The position numbers were made by a program, and so were the translations under genes. Below the pieces are notes generated by a model. It did not search any database. It had not been told where the DNA came from and worked only from the letters and a program-made list of their open reading frames with translations. Positions 35,591-45,211 of a stretch of 64,000 bases of DNA are shown here, one piece after another (the stretch's first letter is position 1; each line of letters opens with the position of its first letter). Source of the stretch: Saccharofermentans sp. (GTDB taxonomy: Bacteria > Bacillota > Clostridia > Saccharofermentanales > Saccharofermentanaceae); contig JAKSRI010000004.1 of NCBI GenBank assembly GCA_024403695.1, positions 1 through 64,000 on the forward strand, given 5' to 3'.

Positions 35591-37456
35591 TTAAGTTGTA
35601 CTTTCCTTGTACTTTTTCTTGGCTTCGTACATGCGCTGGTCAGCTATCTGCATGTGCTCGAAAGCTTTCTTAATCAGAGTGCTGTTAACAGTATTTATAC
35701 CTATGCTGGCGTGAATCTCGTATTCCTTACCGAGTTTGGAAACGATGCTGTCCAGAGTTGAATAGAAGTTCTTTATGAAGTTCTCGTGGATGCTGTTATC
35801 AGATGATGTAATAATGGCATAGAATTCATCTCCACCGATTCTGGCACAGATATTGCCATCACCGATAGATTTCTTAAGTATATTACCGACAGTTCTGATA
35901 GCGTAGTCGCCCTCGCTGTGACCGTAGGTATCGTTAATTGTCTTAAGATTATCCAGGTCGCAGCTGATGAAGGAAATATATTCGCTCTCAGGATTTGTTT
36001 TAGCCATCAGAGCAGACAGATTCTGCTCGAAGCCACGTCTGTTCTCAAGACCTGTGAGAGGGTCGATAAGATTCTGCTTCTTAATCTCGATAAATTCACT
36101 GAACTCTTCCTGTAGACGTAGATCGTTATAAGCTAGAGCGATACCTTCTGCGTATGGAGCATAGAAATTAGTGTCATTAAACTTGTCCCACTCAAAAGCG
36201 ACATAGCCGAATGTCAGGTTCTTATGGTGAACAGGGATGATTACATAGAGATTAGGCTCCTTCTTCTCGAGAACCTCATCTGGCAAGATTTTGCCTCTAG
36301 GGAATGAGATATTCTGCATATAGTCATCGTCAACATTTTTTGCAAAGGCGGCATGAAGATTCATGGTCTCGCTGTATGGATTATCGTCCTTGTAATCATC
36401 TTGGCAGAGGCACAGGTATGTCTGCTTCAGATCAAAAATGCTGGTATAGTTATTAATCAGCTGCAGCTTGTCCTCTTCAGTAATGAGATTTTGAATATCA
36501 GTTCCGAGTAGTATGGAGCGACGAATATTTACATATTCATCTGTCTTAAAAGTAATATACTGGCGGAACTGCATTGGATTATCTATATGGTTACAGCCAC
36601 AACTGCATTTCTTATGAATGTCACCTGTGATGCGTGTCTCCATAGGAACGGATTCACCCTTGTTTACATTCTCGATAATGTTGATGGCATTGACAGTCAT
36701 TTCACGAATAGGAATAGCTACTGTAGTCAGAGTTGGAGCAGTCATCATGCCTTCTACAACTTCATCAAAACCAGTAATGGCAATATCTTCAGGAACGCGT
36801 ACTCCACGGGAAGCAAGTTCTTCGATAAGTCCCATAGCCATATAGTCATTGGCACAGATGATAGCCTGTGTCTTGCCGTCATATGCCTTTAGGAATTTGT
36901 CTGCTGCGTCTTTACTCTTACGCTTCCAGAAGTCACCTTCGATAATTATGTCATCAGATACCTCGAGCCCAGCATCAGTCATAGCGGCCTTAAATCCTGC
37001 GAGTCTGTCTCTGGAATCTTCATAGCTAAGCGGACCTGACATATAGCAGATATTTGTAAAACCATGGTCTTTAAGGAAATGGTTTGTCATCTCATAGATA
37101 GTTCCATAGTTATCAAATACGACTCTGTATGTATCTGTGGATCCATTACGAATAGATACGATAGGACAGTTGGTCTGCTTCTTAATTTTCTCTAGAAGAA
37201 GTCGCTCCATACCGTCAATGTCGTATGTATCAGGAAGAGAGATAACTCCCTCATATTCAGAAAAATCAGGGATATTAATTACATCACGCTCGCCTAAGTC
37301 GAAGAGAGTGGTACTCATAAAAGAACCAAAATCATTGAACACAAAAATATCATAGCCTTTGCTACAGGCTATGTTCTTCATGGATTCCATAAGAAGTTTT
37401 TGAAATTCGCGACCTATTTCCCCCAGAAATATGGCGATTTTTTTGCGTTTTGCCAT
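35591..37456 (-). CDS. Diguanylate cyclase with LacI-type sugar-binding domain
   Basis: 621 residues, no signal peptide, no transmembrane segment, no DNA-binding helix. Residues 5-280 have the periplasmic-binding-protein fold of LacI/PurR effector domains (IAITGFDEV, ICANDYMAMGL). A Cys cluster (KCSCGC) follows, then a GAF-like middle region (about 320-450), then GGDEF (about 460-615) with intact GGDEF; the inhibitory RxxD site is replaced by GDGN, so product inhibition is not expected. The start is put at the ATG of 37456; a TTG five codons earlier is possible. It probably turns a cytoplasmic sugar or nucleoside signal into c-di-GMP. Confidence 0.85.
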   Translation of the reverse strand: MAKRKKIAIFLGEIGREFQKLLMESMKNIACSKGYDIFVFNDFGSFMSTTLFDLGERDVINIPDFSEYEGVISLPDTYDIDGMERLLLEKIKKQTNCPIVSIRNGSTDTYRVVFDNYGTIYEMTNHFLKDHGFTNICYMSGPLSYEDSRDRLAGFKAAMTDAGLEVSDDIIIEGDFWKRKSKDAADKFLKAYDGKTQAIICANDYMAMGLIEELASRGVRVPEDIAITGFDEVVEGMMTAPTLTTVAIPIREMTVNAINIIENVNKGESVPMETRITGDIHKKCSCGCNHIDNPMQFRQYITFKTDEYVNIRRSILLGTDIQNLITEEDKLQLINNYTSIFDLKQTYLCLCQDDYKDDNPYSETMNLHAAFAKNVDDDYMQNISFPRGKILPDEVLEKKEPNLYVIIPVHHKNLTFGYVAFEWDKFNDTNFYAPYAEGIALAYNDLRLQEEFSEFIEIKKQNLIDPLTGLENRRGFEQNLSALMAKTNPESEYISFISCDLDNLKTINDTYGHSEGDYAIRTVGNILKKSIGDGNICARIGGDEFYAIITSSDNSIHENFIKNFYSTLDSIVSKLGKEYEIHASIGINTVNSTLIKKAFEHMQIADQRMYEAKKKYKESTT

Positions 37457-37574
37457 AAAAATATCTTCCAATTAATTTAGTACGATAAAATAATTATAAA
37501 GGCAGATGATTATAAATTTAATAGGAAAATATTGCGAAATTTTGAATTATTGACAGAAAAGTGCAGAGTTAATT

Positions 37575-38165
37575 TTATTTTTGCGGGTGATCCAGAGATG
37601 TGTCCTCTACAGCCAATTCTATAAGAAGCAGCAGAATAATAAGGTTCTCCCATATGAAGATGGTCTTCATGAACATCTCGTCTTTTACAGTGTAGAAAAA
37701 TACAAACCAGATAGAGTACAGAATTCCGATAATGGAGTAGAGTTTCTGTCTGATAGTGGTGCCCCATATGAGCATAAGAACAAATGATAAGGCGATTCCG
37801 AAGATTAGAGAGTATGCGAAGCTTTTATGTGTCATGGTGCTGAGTCTGTCAATTTTACCCATTGATGGGAACACGGCACACCCCAGAATCTGTAGCAGAA
37901 CAAAGAAATACACATATTTCCTGATTAGTCTGAATTTGGTTTTAAAGATATATATGGCCAGCATCAGGCAGATGAGAAGTGCCATAAAGAAATACAAAGT
38001 GGCAGTCCATTTCTGAAGGCCGATATATTTGGAAACAGTCAAGTTAAGTTCATACGGATGAAGATTGTTCAACCATGCTGATACTACAACGATAGCAACT
38101 GTAATAATGTAAATCTCAGATGCCCATAATAGGAATCTCTTGTTACTCTGTAAAATATTAGACAA
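37575..38165 (-). CDS. Polytopic membrane protein
   Basis: 196 residues with six hydrophobic segments, so nearly all in the membrane. Start codon TTG with GGAG seven bases upstream. The pattern resembles small DUF998-like membrane proteins, but I cannot name it with confidence. Confidence 0.6.
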   Translation of the reverse strand: MSNILQSNKRFLLWASEIYIITVAIVVVSAWLNNLHPYELNLTVSKYIGLQKWTATLYFFMALLICLMLAIYIFKTKFRLIRKYVYFFVLLQILGCAVFPSMGKIDRLSTMTHKSFAYSLIFGIALSFVLMLIWGTTIRQKLYSIIGILYSIWFVFFYTVKDEMFMKTIFIWENLIILLLLIELAVEDTSLDHPQK

Positions 38166-38303
38166 TCCATTACTCCAAAATCTTTTGAGTAATTATAGCA
38201 TAAATTTGGATGTATAATTTTTTAATCATATGAAACTTTTTGCTGTCCTTTGTTGTTTTACGTATGAAGGCCAATAAAAGAGATATCTCAAAAAGGGAAA
38301 AAG

Positions 38304-38768
38304 ATGAAAGTAACAAGAGAGAGTTTTACAACAACATATGACAAATATAAGAATACTGTGTATTCAGTGATATTTAATTATGTGCGTAATTCTGAAGATG
38401 CTTCAGATGTTACACAGGACGTGTTTCTGAAGTTGCTTGATTGTGATACTGAATTTACAGATGATGAGCATCTGAAAGCTTGGCTTATCAGAGTTGCTAT
38501 TAACTCCAGCAAGAATCTTCTTAAATTCAGAAATCGTTTTTCTGATGAAGAGGTACCTGAAATGCCATATTTTGATGAGCATAACGAGGACAGTGAAATT
38601 TTACAGGCACTTATAAAGCTTCCTGAAAAGTACAGAATCCCGCTTCATCTTTTCTATTATGAGGACTACTCGATCAAGCAGATTGGAGATGTTCTGGGGG
38701 CTCCTGAAGCAACCATCAAAATCCGACTCAAAAGAGGTCGTGAAAAGCTTAAAAAGTTATTGAATTGA
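38304..38768 (+). CDS. ECF-type RNA polymerase sigma factor
   Basis: 154 residues. Region 2 (about 8-75, with DVTQDVFLKL) binds core polymerase and the -10 box; region 4 (about 100-152, YEDYSIKQIGDVLGAPEATIKIRLKRGREKL) binds the -35 box. AAAAGGG precedes the ATG. The next gene, 13 bases downstream, encodes its probable membrane anti-sigma partner. Target genes are not evident from the window. Confidence 0.9.
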   Translation: MKVTRESFTTTYDKYKNTVYSVIFNYVRNSEDASDVTQDVFLKLLDCDTEFTDDEHLKAWLIRVAINSSKNLLKFRNRFSDEEVPEMPYFDEHNEDSEILQALIKLPEKYRIPLHLFYYEDYSIKQIGDVLGAPEATIKIRLKRGREKLKKLLN

Positions 38769-38781
38769 GGGGATTACTGAG

Positions 38782-40116
38782 ATGGACAACATTAAAAACC
38801 AGTACAAAAAACAAATGGACAGTTACTGTCAGGAGAATCTTAAGTTAACGGCTGAAGATATACTTAAGGCTACTCCAAAGGCGGCTGTCACAGATTTATC
38901 AGGAGCTAAGAAAAAAATGAATATTAAGACTAAAATTGCTTCCATAGCGGCAGCATGTGTATTAACAACAGGACTTACAGGGGTTGTAGCGGGTGCAGCT
39001 GGCATCGGACCAATGAAGGAAATCGTACCTAACATTTTCACACCAAAGACACAGACAGCTCAGTCTGATTCAAAGCAGGCGGCTGATGATAAGGTATCAG
39101 AGAAGCTTGTAGATGAGGGCTATCTCCTTAATATTAATGAGACAAAGTCTGCGATGGGATATGATGTTACATTGCAGGGAATTACAGGTGATATTACTAA
39201 TCCTCAGCTGCTCTTTAAGATTAAGGTAGATGATGACACATTTACTAAGGCCAATAAGTCTTTTGTCGCTACAGTTTATACAGGTCTTAGTGAGGACGCA
39301 TATGCTAATCGTTATGATGTTAATGAATCAGTTGGTAGCTATATGTACACTACAGCTACTGCTGTCCAGGACAGTAACGATACATCTATCTATTACTTAT
39401 CTATGCCAGGCAATGTTTATTGGATGACGTCAGGAAATGATGTAGTAGTAGAGTTCAGAAGCATTCGTGAGAACTGTACAGGCGATACATGGGACAATGA
39501 GACTATGTTGAACCTTGTCTATAGATTTACAATGCCATCTGATGGATCTGCTCTTAAGACAGTGGCAATTTATAACTATGAGTTTGGTGAGACAAAAGCA
39601 TTTGTAAGTGATAGCGGAATTAAGTTCTATCTTCAGGAGGCTGACTTTGGTGCTTACGATACAACAATTGTCTTCCAGTATGATTTACAGGATACAAAAC
39701 TTGACTACATTACATCTGATTTCTGGGGCAATTATGACGCAGTACAGAATGAGATTAACAAAGTGGGTGGAGAGATTACCCTTGTAGTTGACGGAACAGA
39801 GTATAAGATGACATCCGTTGGTGGCTGTTATTGTGATGAGAAGGGTGAGTTTGGTCCAAAGTTTAGAACTAACTGGACAACATCTTTTGCATCTATTAAT
39901 TTTGATGCCGCTAAGGAAATTGTTCTCAAGTATAGAAATACAATGATTGTTATTAAGGGTGAGGATTCTTCTAAGGAGCCAGAAATCGTTATCGAGGATC
40001 CAGCAATTCCAGTTGAGGATCCAATCGAGAATCCTACAGAACCTATCGAGGAGCCTGTTGTTGAACCAATCGATCCAGAGGTTCCAGTAGAGACAGAAGC
40101 CCCTGTAGAAGACTGA
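38782..40116 (+). CDS. Probable anti-sigma factor with large external domain
   Basis: 444 residues. A short cytoplasmic part (1-48) is followed by one transmembrane helix (about 49-75) and a large external region in two parts: a beta-rich DUF4179-like domain and an acidic, Pro/Glu-rich tail (about 405-444, EPIEEPVVEPIDP). The pairing with the sigma factor gene and the topology fit an anti-sigma factor that senses an outside signal; this is inference from context. Confidence 0.75.
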   Translation: MDNIKNQYKKQMDSYCQENLKLTAEDILKATPKAAVTDLSGAKKKMNIKTKIASIAAACVLTTGLTGVVAGAAGIGPMKEIVPNIFTPKTQTAQSDSKQAADDKVSEKLVDEGYLLNINETKSAMGYDVTLQGITGDITNPQLLFKIKVDDDTFTKANKSFVATVYTGLSEDAYANRYDVNESVGSYMYTTATAVQDSNDTSIYYLSMPGNVYWMTSGNDVVVEFRSIRENCTGDTWDNETMLNLVYRFTMPSDGSALKTVAIYNYEFGETKAFVSDSGIKFYLQEADFGAYDTTIVFQYDLQDTKLDYITSDFWGNYDAVQNEINKVGGEITLVVDGTEYKMTSVGGCYCDEKGEFGPKFRTNWTTSFASINFDAAKEIVLKYRNTMIVIKGEDSSKEPEIVIEDPAIPVEDPIENPTEPIEEPVVEPIDPEVPVETEAPVED

Positions 40117-40150
40117 ATAACATAAATCTTCTTAAAAGCATATAATTAAT

Positions 40151-40187
40151 ACGCCCCGGGTTATCTTGGAAGGATAGCCCAGGGCGT
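40151..40187. terminator. Shared terminator between convergent genes
   Basis: ACGCCC-GGG-ATC pairs with GAT-CCC-GGGCGT around a six-base loop, between the ends of two converging genes. T-rich on the plus side (TTATTT). Confidence 0.7.
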
Positions 40188-40209
40188 TATTTATGTTAAT
40201 CAGAGCGTC

Positions 40210-41271
40210 TTAATAGATAAATTTTTTCTGGATTTTATAGCTGATGAGGAACAAAACGAGATCCACAGGAATCTTCACAAAGAGTTCCACTGAAACGCTT
40301 AGAAGCTTTACCAAACTAGAAGTAAGGAATGCGCTTAGCATCATCTGAACTACTGCGAGACACACATACTTAATGGCAGATTTTCCATAGCTTTTCTTGC
40401 TCTTAAATACAAAGAAATAGTTCATCAGATAGTTATAAATAGCTGAGATTATACGTGCCAGAACAGTGGCTACTATAACGTAGTCCCAGCTAATAGACCC
40501 CTTAAGAATCAGGCAGAAAACCTGAAAAAGAGTAAGGTCGATTAAGCTTGATGACAGGCTGGAGATGATGAATCTCAGGAATGCACCAAGGAATACGCTG
40601 TAAATCTTGATGGAATCCTTTACTGGGTGGAAATGGGTCTGGTGGTTCTCCTTGGAATCGTAGATGGTCTCGATCTGCTCTTCCACGATTTTAATTTTGC
40701 TCTTCACAGCAGTGATAAGCATCTTCATCTCGAACTCAAAGCGATTTGTTGGTTCATTAAGCATTTCCTTCATGAAGGACGCAGAAATACCACGAAGACC
40801 TGTCTGTGTGTCAGTAATGTCAACTCTGTACAGTGTGCGAAAAACCTTGCGTGTCAGGTTGTTACCAAACTGACTCTTAGGAGGGATGTCATCTCCAGAA
40901 AAATCACGCACACCAAGCACCAGAGCGTTAGGTTGCTTTTGCAGAATACCTCTAATTTTCTCGATTGCTTCTGGTGTGTGCTGACCGTCAGAATCTGCGG
41001 TAACACATCCTACCATGTCAGGGTAAGTCTTAAGGCAGTGCTCGAAAGCGGTTTTCAGCGCCTTGCCCTTACCTCCGTTAACGTCGTGGGTCAGCAAAGT
41101 CACGTTAAATTCATTTCGTGCACGCTGGAAAAATTCCTGGTACTGACTGCCACTTCCGTCGTCAACCAGAATTATTGGTGACATATTCTTATCATTTAGC
41201 TTCTGCAAGAGCTCGATAAGTCGTAAATCAGGCTCATATGAAGGGATAATAATTGGCAAACATTCACTCAT
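40210..41271 (-). CDS. Glycosyltransferase (DPM1-like) fused to a GtrA-type membrane domain
   Basis: 353 residues. Residues 1-215 are a family 2 glycosyltransferase of the dolichol/bactoprenol phosphate mannose type (SPIILVDDGSG, DSDGQH); residues 230-350 are four transmembrane helices of the GtrA family. Together they would load a sugar on undecaprenyl phosphate and help it across the membrane. AAGGAG lies 7 bases before the ATG. The adjacent large membrane protein gene (41.3-43.1 kb) probably uses the lipid-linked sugar outside the cell. Confidence 0.85.
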   Translation of the reverse strand: MSECLPIIIPSYEPDLRLIELLQKLNDKNMSPIILVDDGSGSQYQEFFQRARNEFNVTLLTHDVNGGKGKALKTAFEHCLKTYPDMVGCVTADSDGQHTPEAIEKIRGILQKQPNALVLGVRDFSGDDIPPKSQFGNNLTRKVFRTLYRVDITDTQTGLRGISASFMKEMLNEPTNRFEFEMKMLITAVKSKIKIVEEQIETIYDSKENHQTHFHPVKDSIKIYSVFLGAFLRFIISSLSSSLIDLTLFQVFCLILKGSISWDYVIVATVLARIISAIYNYLMNYFFVFKSKKSYGKSAIKYVCLAVVQMMLSAFLTSSLVKLLSVSVELFVKIPVDLVLFLISYKIQKKFIY

Positions 41272-41274
41272 ATG

Positions 41275-43095
41275 TTAACTCCTTAAATCTATGCATTCAC
41301 TGTAGGATATCGAATTGTTTCTAAGGTATTCTTTAATTTCGTCATCAGGATATATAACGATGAAATAGTCAAAATCTCGAAGATTGGTAAATGTTGCCAG
41401 TTGGTTCTTTCTTAATGTGTGAACCTCGGATGAATACAGAGCGTATCTTGAAGCATTCCATTTATAGTCTCGATCTTCTTGGTAGAATTCATCGTCTTCT
41501 ACATCAGATATATAAATTAGATAGGATACTTCCTGGTCCTGTGGCAACTGATATTTGTCGTAGATGCTGTACAAGAGATCAGCAACAGTAATTATTTCGG
41601 TTTTTTCTCTTGGGACGAATAGAGGACTAATGTTGTCAATTGAATAGACCATCAACATCACAACAGAAAAAAGAATTCCGAGAATTTTTACTGTGCTGGT
41701 AGGTTTATTATTTATGCTTGTGATCATGTCATCCGTAGAGCAGATCTGAATCAGAATAAGGAGAACTATTCCTAAGGTAAACTGGTCAATAGTCATGATA
41801 TATCTGAAGTAGCAAGGCAGTACTAAGGCCTCGTAGACTGGCATGGAGAAAATGTACATGCAGTAGAGACCAACCTGGTAGATGATGTATACGATGAGGA
41901 TATAGATAGCGCTATTTTTGATTCTGTATAAGTTTTTGTTTTTCTTGTACTCGAAGAGGGCAAATAGCACGAAAAGAATCAGCATGAAAGTGACAATGTA
42001 GTTTTGCATGCTGAGAGCTTTTTCAAGGTAAAGGTTAGTTATGGTTTTGATGTCAGTGGCAGTCTTGTCAGCCATAACATTTTTATAGTTGCTAAAAGAA
42101 ACTGAATGGATAGATGTATTTGCACTGGTGAAAACCAACTTAATTCTTATACTCCATATCTCGCGTATGATTATTGGCGTTATGAGAAAAATACCTGTTG
42201 GAATGAGTGCACGCTTTATATTAGGTGCTGACTTTATAATTCTGAAGGCAATGATGACACCGATGGCGTATGTGAAGAGAATACCACTGCTTTTTACCGC
42301 TATCTCGAAGGTGAGAAGTGGAAGTGTGAGCATCATAGCTTTCTTTATGTCGTCGCGATAATATTCCATAATGAGAAATGCCATTACAGCAATACTTGCC
42401 AACATCTGGTCTACCAGAAGATCAAATGGACCGTTAAACAAGTATTTATCACATGAGAACATGGAAAGTGTGCCCAGAATGCTTAAAAGAATGCCAGAGA
42501 TATTACGCTTGTAGCTATTTCCGCTTACGAATGTAAAGAAACCGATGCCGCAACTCATCATGAAGAGATCCTGTATGAAAAGAGCTAGAGCATCTGAGTG
42601 GCTGAAAAGACGCATAAAATACCAGATTAGCACTGCGCTGCCAGTAGGATATGACTGGAATCTGATAACAGAGTCATTACTGTCAGGGAAAGCAGAATCA
42701 AACATGAGATTTTTTACAATCATGCCCCAGTGATTAAAGTTGTCACCGTCATAAATGTGTGCGTCACGAAGTCTTATAAATAGGAAAATGCCTAATAGGA
42801 TAAAAGCTATGATTCCAGGTGTGAATTCTTTTCTTAGAGCAGATCTGATAGCTGACTTATCTGATTTAATAAGCAGATATAAAAATAGTACTATACCGCC
42901 AATAAGCAAAGCATTTGCAGCAGGTACAAGGAGGTTAATGCATCCAAAAACAAACAAGATTACTCCAATGGATGACATGATTACAGCAGGAAGAAATTCC
43001 TGTCTGATATTTAATTTGGAGCGAAGAAAAGCATAATATCCAATGCAGGATATTATTAGTATGATAGTTTTGACGATAGCTACAGTTATATCCAT
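41275..43095 (-). CDS. Polytopic GT-C-like membrane protein
   Basis: 606 residues. The start at 43095 has GGAGG five bases upstream; a TTG four codons earlier is poorer. About 12-13 transmembrane segments fill residues 3-495, with a loop carrying DAHIYDGDNFNHWGM after the fourth, like the acidic first external loop of GT-C glycosyltransferases; a soluble C-terminal part follows (about 500-606). It ends 3 bases before the ATG of the GtrA fusion gene, so the two form one unit. Probably transfers sugars from a lipid carrier. Confidence 0.7.
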   Translation of the reverse strand: MDITVAIVKTIILIISCIGYYAFLRSKLNIRQEFLPAVIMSSIGVILFVFGCINLLVPAANALLIGGIVLFLYLLIKSDKSAIRSALRKEFTPGIIAFILLGIFLFIRLRDAHIYDGDNFNHWGMIVKNLMFDSAFPDSNDSVIRFQSYPTGSAVLIWYFMRLFSHSDALALFIQDLFMMSCGIGFFTFVSGNSYKRNISGILLSILGTLSMFSCDKYLFNGPFDLLVDQMLASIAVMAFLIMEYYRDDIKKAMMLTLPLLTFEIAVKSSGILFTYAIGVIIAFRIIKSAPNIKRALIPTGIFLITPIIIREIWSIRIKLVFTSANTSIHSVSFSNYKNVMADKTATDIKTITNLYLEKALSMQNYIVTFMLILFVLFALFEYKKNKNLYRIKNSAIYILIVYIIYQVGLYCMYIFSMPVYEALVLPCYFRYIMTIDQFTLGIVLLILIQICSTDDMITSINNKPTSTVKILGILFSVVMLMVYSIDNISPLFVPREKTEIITVADLLYSIYDKYQLPQDQEVSYLIYISDVEDDEFYQEDRDYKWNASRYALYSSEVHTLRKNQLATFTNLRDFDYFIVIYPDDEIKEYLRNNSISYSECIDLRS

Positions 43096-43149
43096 TCCTT
43101 CCTCCAAGTGTTTTTATAATAATACAATAATCGTCAGAAGTGTATTTTT

Positions 43150-43158
43150 TGTTATAAT
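43150..43158 (+). promoter_or_regulatory. Extended -10 promoter of the xanthine operon
   Basis: TGTTATAAT, 52 bases before the start of xpt. The leader is too short and has no purine riboswitch core. Confidence 0.5.
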
Positions 43159-43210
43159 AGCAACTAGGGGAATGTGAACGTAAATTACAGCTCAAGGAGA
43201 CGGAAAAGTT

Positions 43211-43792
43211 ATGAATTGTCTAGAAGAGAGAATTGCCAGAGATGGCGTTGTAAAAGAAGGAAATGTACTTAAGGTTGATAGTTTTTTGAACCATCAGATG
43301 GATATTAATCTTTTTGATCAGATGGGAGAGGAATTCAAAAGACGTTTTGCCAAGAAAAATATCAATAAAATCCTTACTATTGAGGCTTCAGGTATTGGAA
43401 TTGCCTGCGTTGTAGCAAGACATTTTAATGTTCCGGTAGTATTTGCTAAGAAGGCAAAGAGCATCAATATTGATGGTGATGTTTATGTAGCTGAGGTAGA
43501 GTCTTTTACTCACAAGAATAAGAATCAGGTAATCGTTTCCAAGGCTTTTCTGACAAAGGATGATCACGTTCTTATTATCGATGATTTCCTTGCTAATGGA
43601 TGTGCTCTCCAGGGACTTATTTCTATTGTTAGCCAAGCTGGTGGAACAGTAGAGGGTATCGGAATTGCTATTGAGAAGGGATTCCAGATGGGCGGACAAA
43701 TGATTCGTAACCTCGGATATCAGTTGGAGTCACTTGCAATTGTAGATTCCATGGATGCATCTACAGGTACAGTAACTTTCAGACAGCAGTAA
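43211..43792 (+). CDS. xpt: Xanthine phosphoribosyltransferase
   Basis: 193 residues. Converts xanthine and PRPP to XMP. The PRPP loop is [14 protein letters not shown] (about 118-131); the protein is the typical length, and ends in the SMD-x-S-T-G-T-V-x-F pattern of the family. AAGGAG precedes the ATG. Followed after 30 bases by the xanthine permease gene. Confidence 0.93.
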   Translation: MNCLEERIARDGVVKEGNVLKVDSFLNHQMDINLFDQMGEEFKRRFAKKNINKILTIEASGIGIACVVARHFNVPVVFAKKAKSINIDGDVYVAEVESFTHKNKNQVIVSKAFLTKDDHVLIIDDFLANGCALQGLISIVSQAGGTVEGIGIAIEKGFQMGGQMIRNLGYQLESLAIVDSMDASTGTVTFRQQ

Positions 43793-43822
43793 TAGGCCGT
43801 AACAAGCGGAAAGGGGATAAAT

Positions 43823-45151
43823 ATGGCAAATAACAGTGTTACAAATTCAAGCACAGAGGCACTTTACAGCCTTGATGCAAAAATCAATCTTTTGAAGGCA
43901 GTTCCATTCGGATTACAGCATATTCTGGCCATGTTCGTGGCGAATATTACTCCAATTATTATTGTCGCAGGTGTGTGCGGACTTGATGCAGCAAATACAG
44001 CTATGATAATTCAGAGTGCTATGATTATCGCTGGTATCGGAACACTTATTCAGCTTTTCCCGGTATGGAGAATTGGTTCCAGATTGCCAATTGTTATGGG
44101 AATTAGTTTTACTTTTGTTTCATTGGCGTGTGTTATTGGTGGACAGTATGGCTACGGAGCTATCGTTGGTGCTGTGCTCATTGGTGGTCTTGTAGAAGGT
44201 ATACTGGGACTTTTTGCCAAGTATTGGATTAAGATTGTTGCTCCTATCTGTTCTGCAACTGTAGTTACTGCTATTGGTTTCTCTCTTCTTAACGTAGGCG
44301 CTAATTCTTTTGGTGGTGGCGTTGGTTCACCTGAATTTGGTTCTGCCAAGAACTGGATCCTCGGTACAGTTACACTGCTTTGTTGTATTTTGTTTAACAT
44401 TTTTGCTAAGGGTTTCCTTAAGCAGCTTTCCGTGCTTTTCGGACTCGTTGTTGGTTACATTGTTGCCCTTTGCATGGGCGTTGTGGATTTCTCAGCATTC
44501 AAGGATATTAACGTGGTATCACTTCCACACATTATGCCTTTTAAGCCTGAGTTCCATGCTAGCGCTATTATTGCTTTTATTCTTATTTTCCTTGTGTCTG
44601 CTACAGAGACAATCGGAGACACATCTGCACTTGCTTCTTCTGGTCTCGGCAGGGAGGTTACAGCAAAGGAGACAGCAGGTTCTATCGCGTGTGATGGCTT
44701 TGTAAGTTCCCTTTCTTCTGTGTTTGGTTGTATGCCAATTACTTCTTTCAGCCAGAATGTTGGTCTCGTTGCTATGACTAAGGTTGTTAACCGTTATGCT
44801 ATCGCGACTGGTGCAGCTATTATGATTCTTGCTGGATTCTTCCCACCAATCGGCACACTTCTTGCTACTCTTCCTGAGGCGGTTCTCGGAGGATGTACAA
44901 TTATGATGTTCGGTACTATCGTTGTAAGTGGACTTCAGATGATTGGTAAGTGTGGATTTACACAGCGTAATATTACTATCGTGGCACTTTCCCTCAGCAT
45001 TGGCCTGGGATTTACTGCTTCTCCAGCACTTTTTGATGTTTTCCCAAGCATTGTTAGAACAGTATTTGCAGAGAATTGTGTTGCAGTAGTATTCGTAACG
45101 TCTATCGTTCTTAACCTTATTCTTCCAAAAAACATGGAAACTAAGCAGTAA
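43823..45151 (+). CDS. pbuX: Xanthine/uracil (NCS2) permease
   Basis: 442 residues, about 12-14 transmembrane segments; ATETIGDTSALA is the NCS2 substrate-binding motif, and NVG and QNVGL motifs are present. Together with xpt it imports and salvages xanthine. AAAGGGG precedes the ATG. Confidence 0.92.
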   Translation: MANNSVTNSSTEALYSLDAKINLLKAVPFGLQHILAMFVANITPIIIVAGVCGLDAANTAMIIQSAMIIAGIGTLIQLFPVWRIGSRLPIVMGISFTFVSLACVIGGQYGYGAIVGAVLIGGLVEGILGLFAKYWIKIVAPICSATVVTAIGFSLLNVGANSFGGGVGSPEFGSAKNWILGTVTLLCCILFNIFAKGFLKQLSVLFGLVVGYIVALCMGVVDFSAFKDINVVSLPHIMPFKPEFHASAIIAFILIFLVSATETIGDTSALASSGLGREVTAKETAGSIACDGFVSSLSSVFGCMPITSFSQNVGLVAMTKVVNRYAIATGAAIMILAGFFPPIGTLLATLPEAVLGGCTIMMFGTIVVSGLQMIGKCGFTQRNITIVALSLSIGLGFTASPALFDVFPSIVRTVFAENCVAVVFVTSIVLNLILPKNMETKQ

Positions 45152-45211
45152 GCGAACTAATTTTCATCGTTTGGTAACATTTGTTCGCCTAATCCGTGTT
45201 AAAATTTTGAT

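Noticed and set aside
38220..38303. ECF-type autoregulated promoter (TGAAAC ... CGTA) before the sigma factor gene
   Set aside because: The two elements are 24 bases apart; ECF promoters need about 16-17.
43100..43210. Purine riboswitch before xpt
   Set aside because: The leader is only about 45 bases and lacks the conserved three-way junction core.
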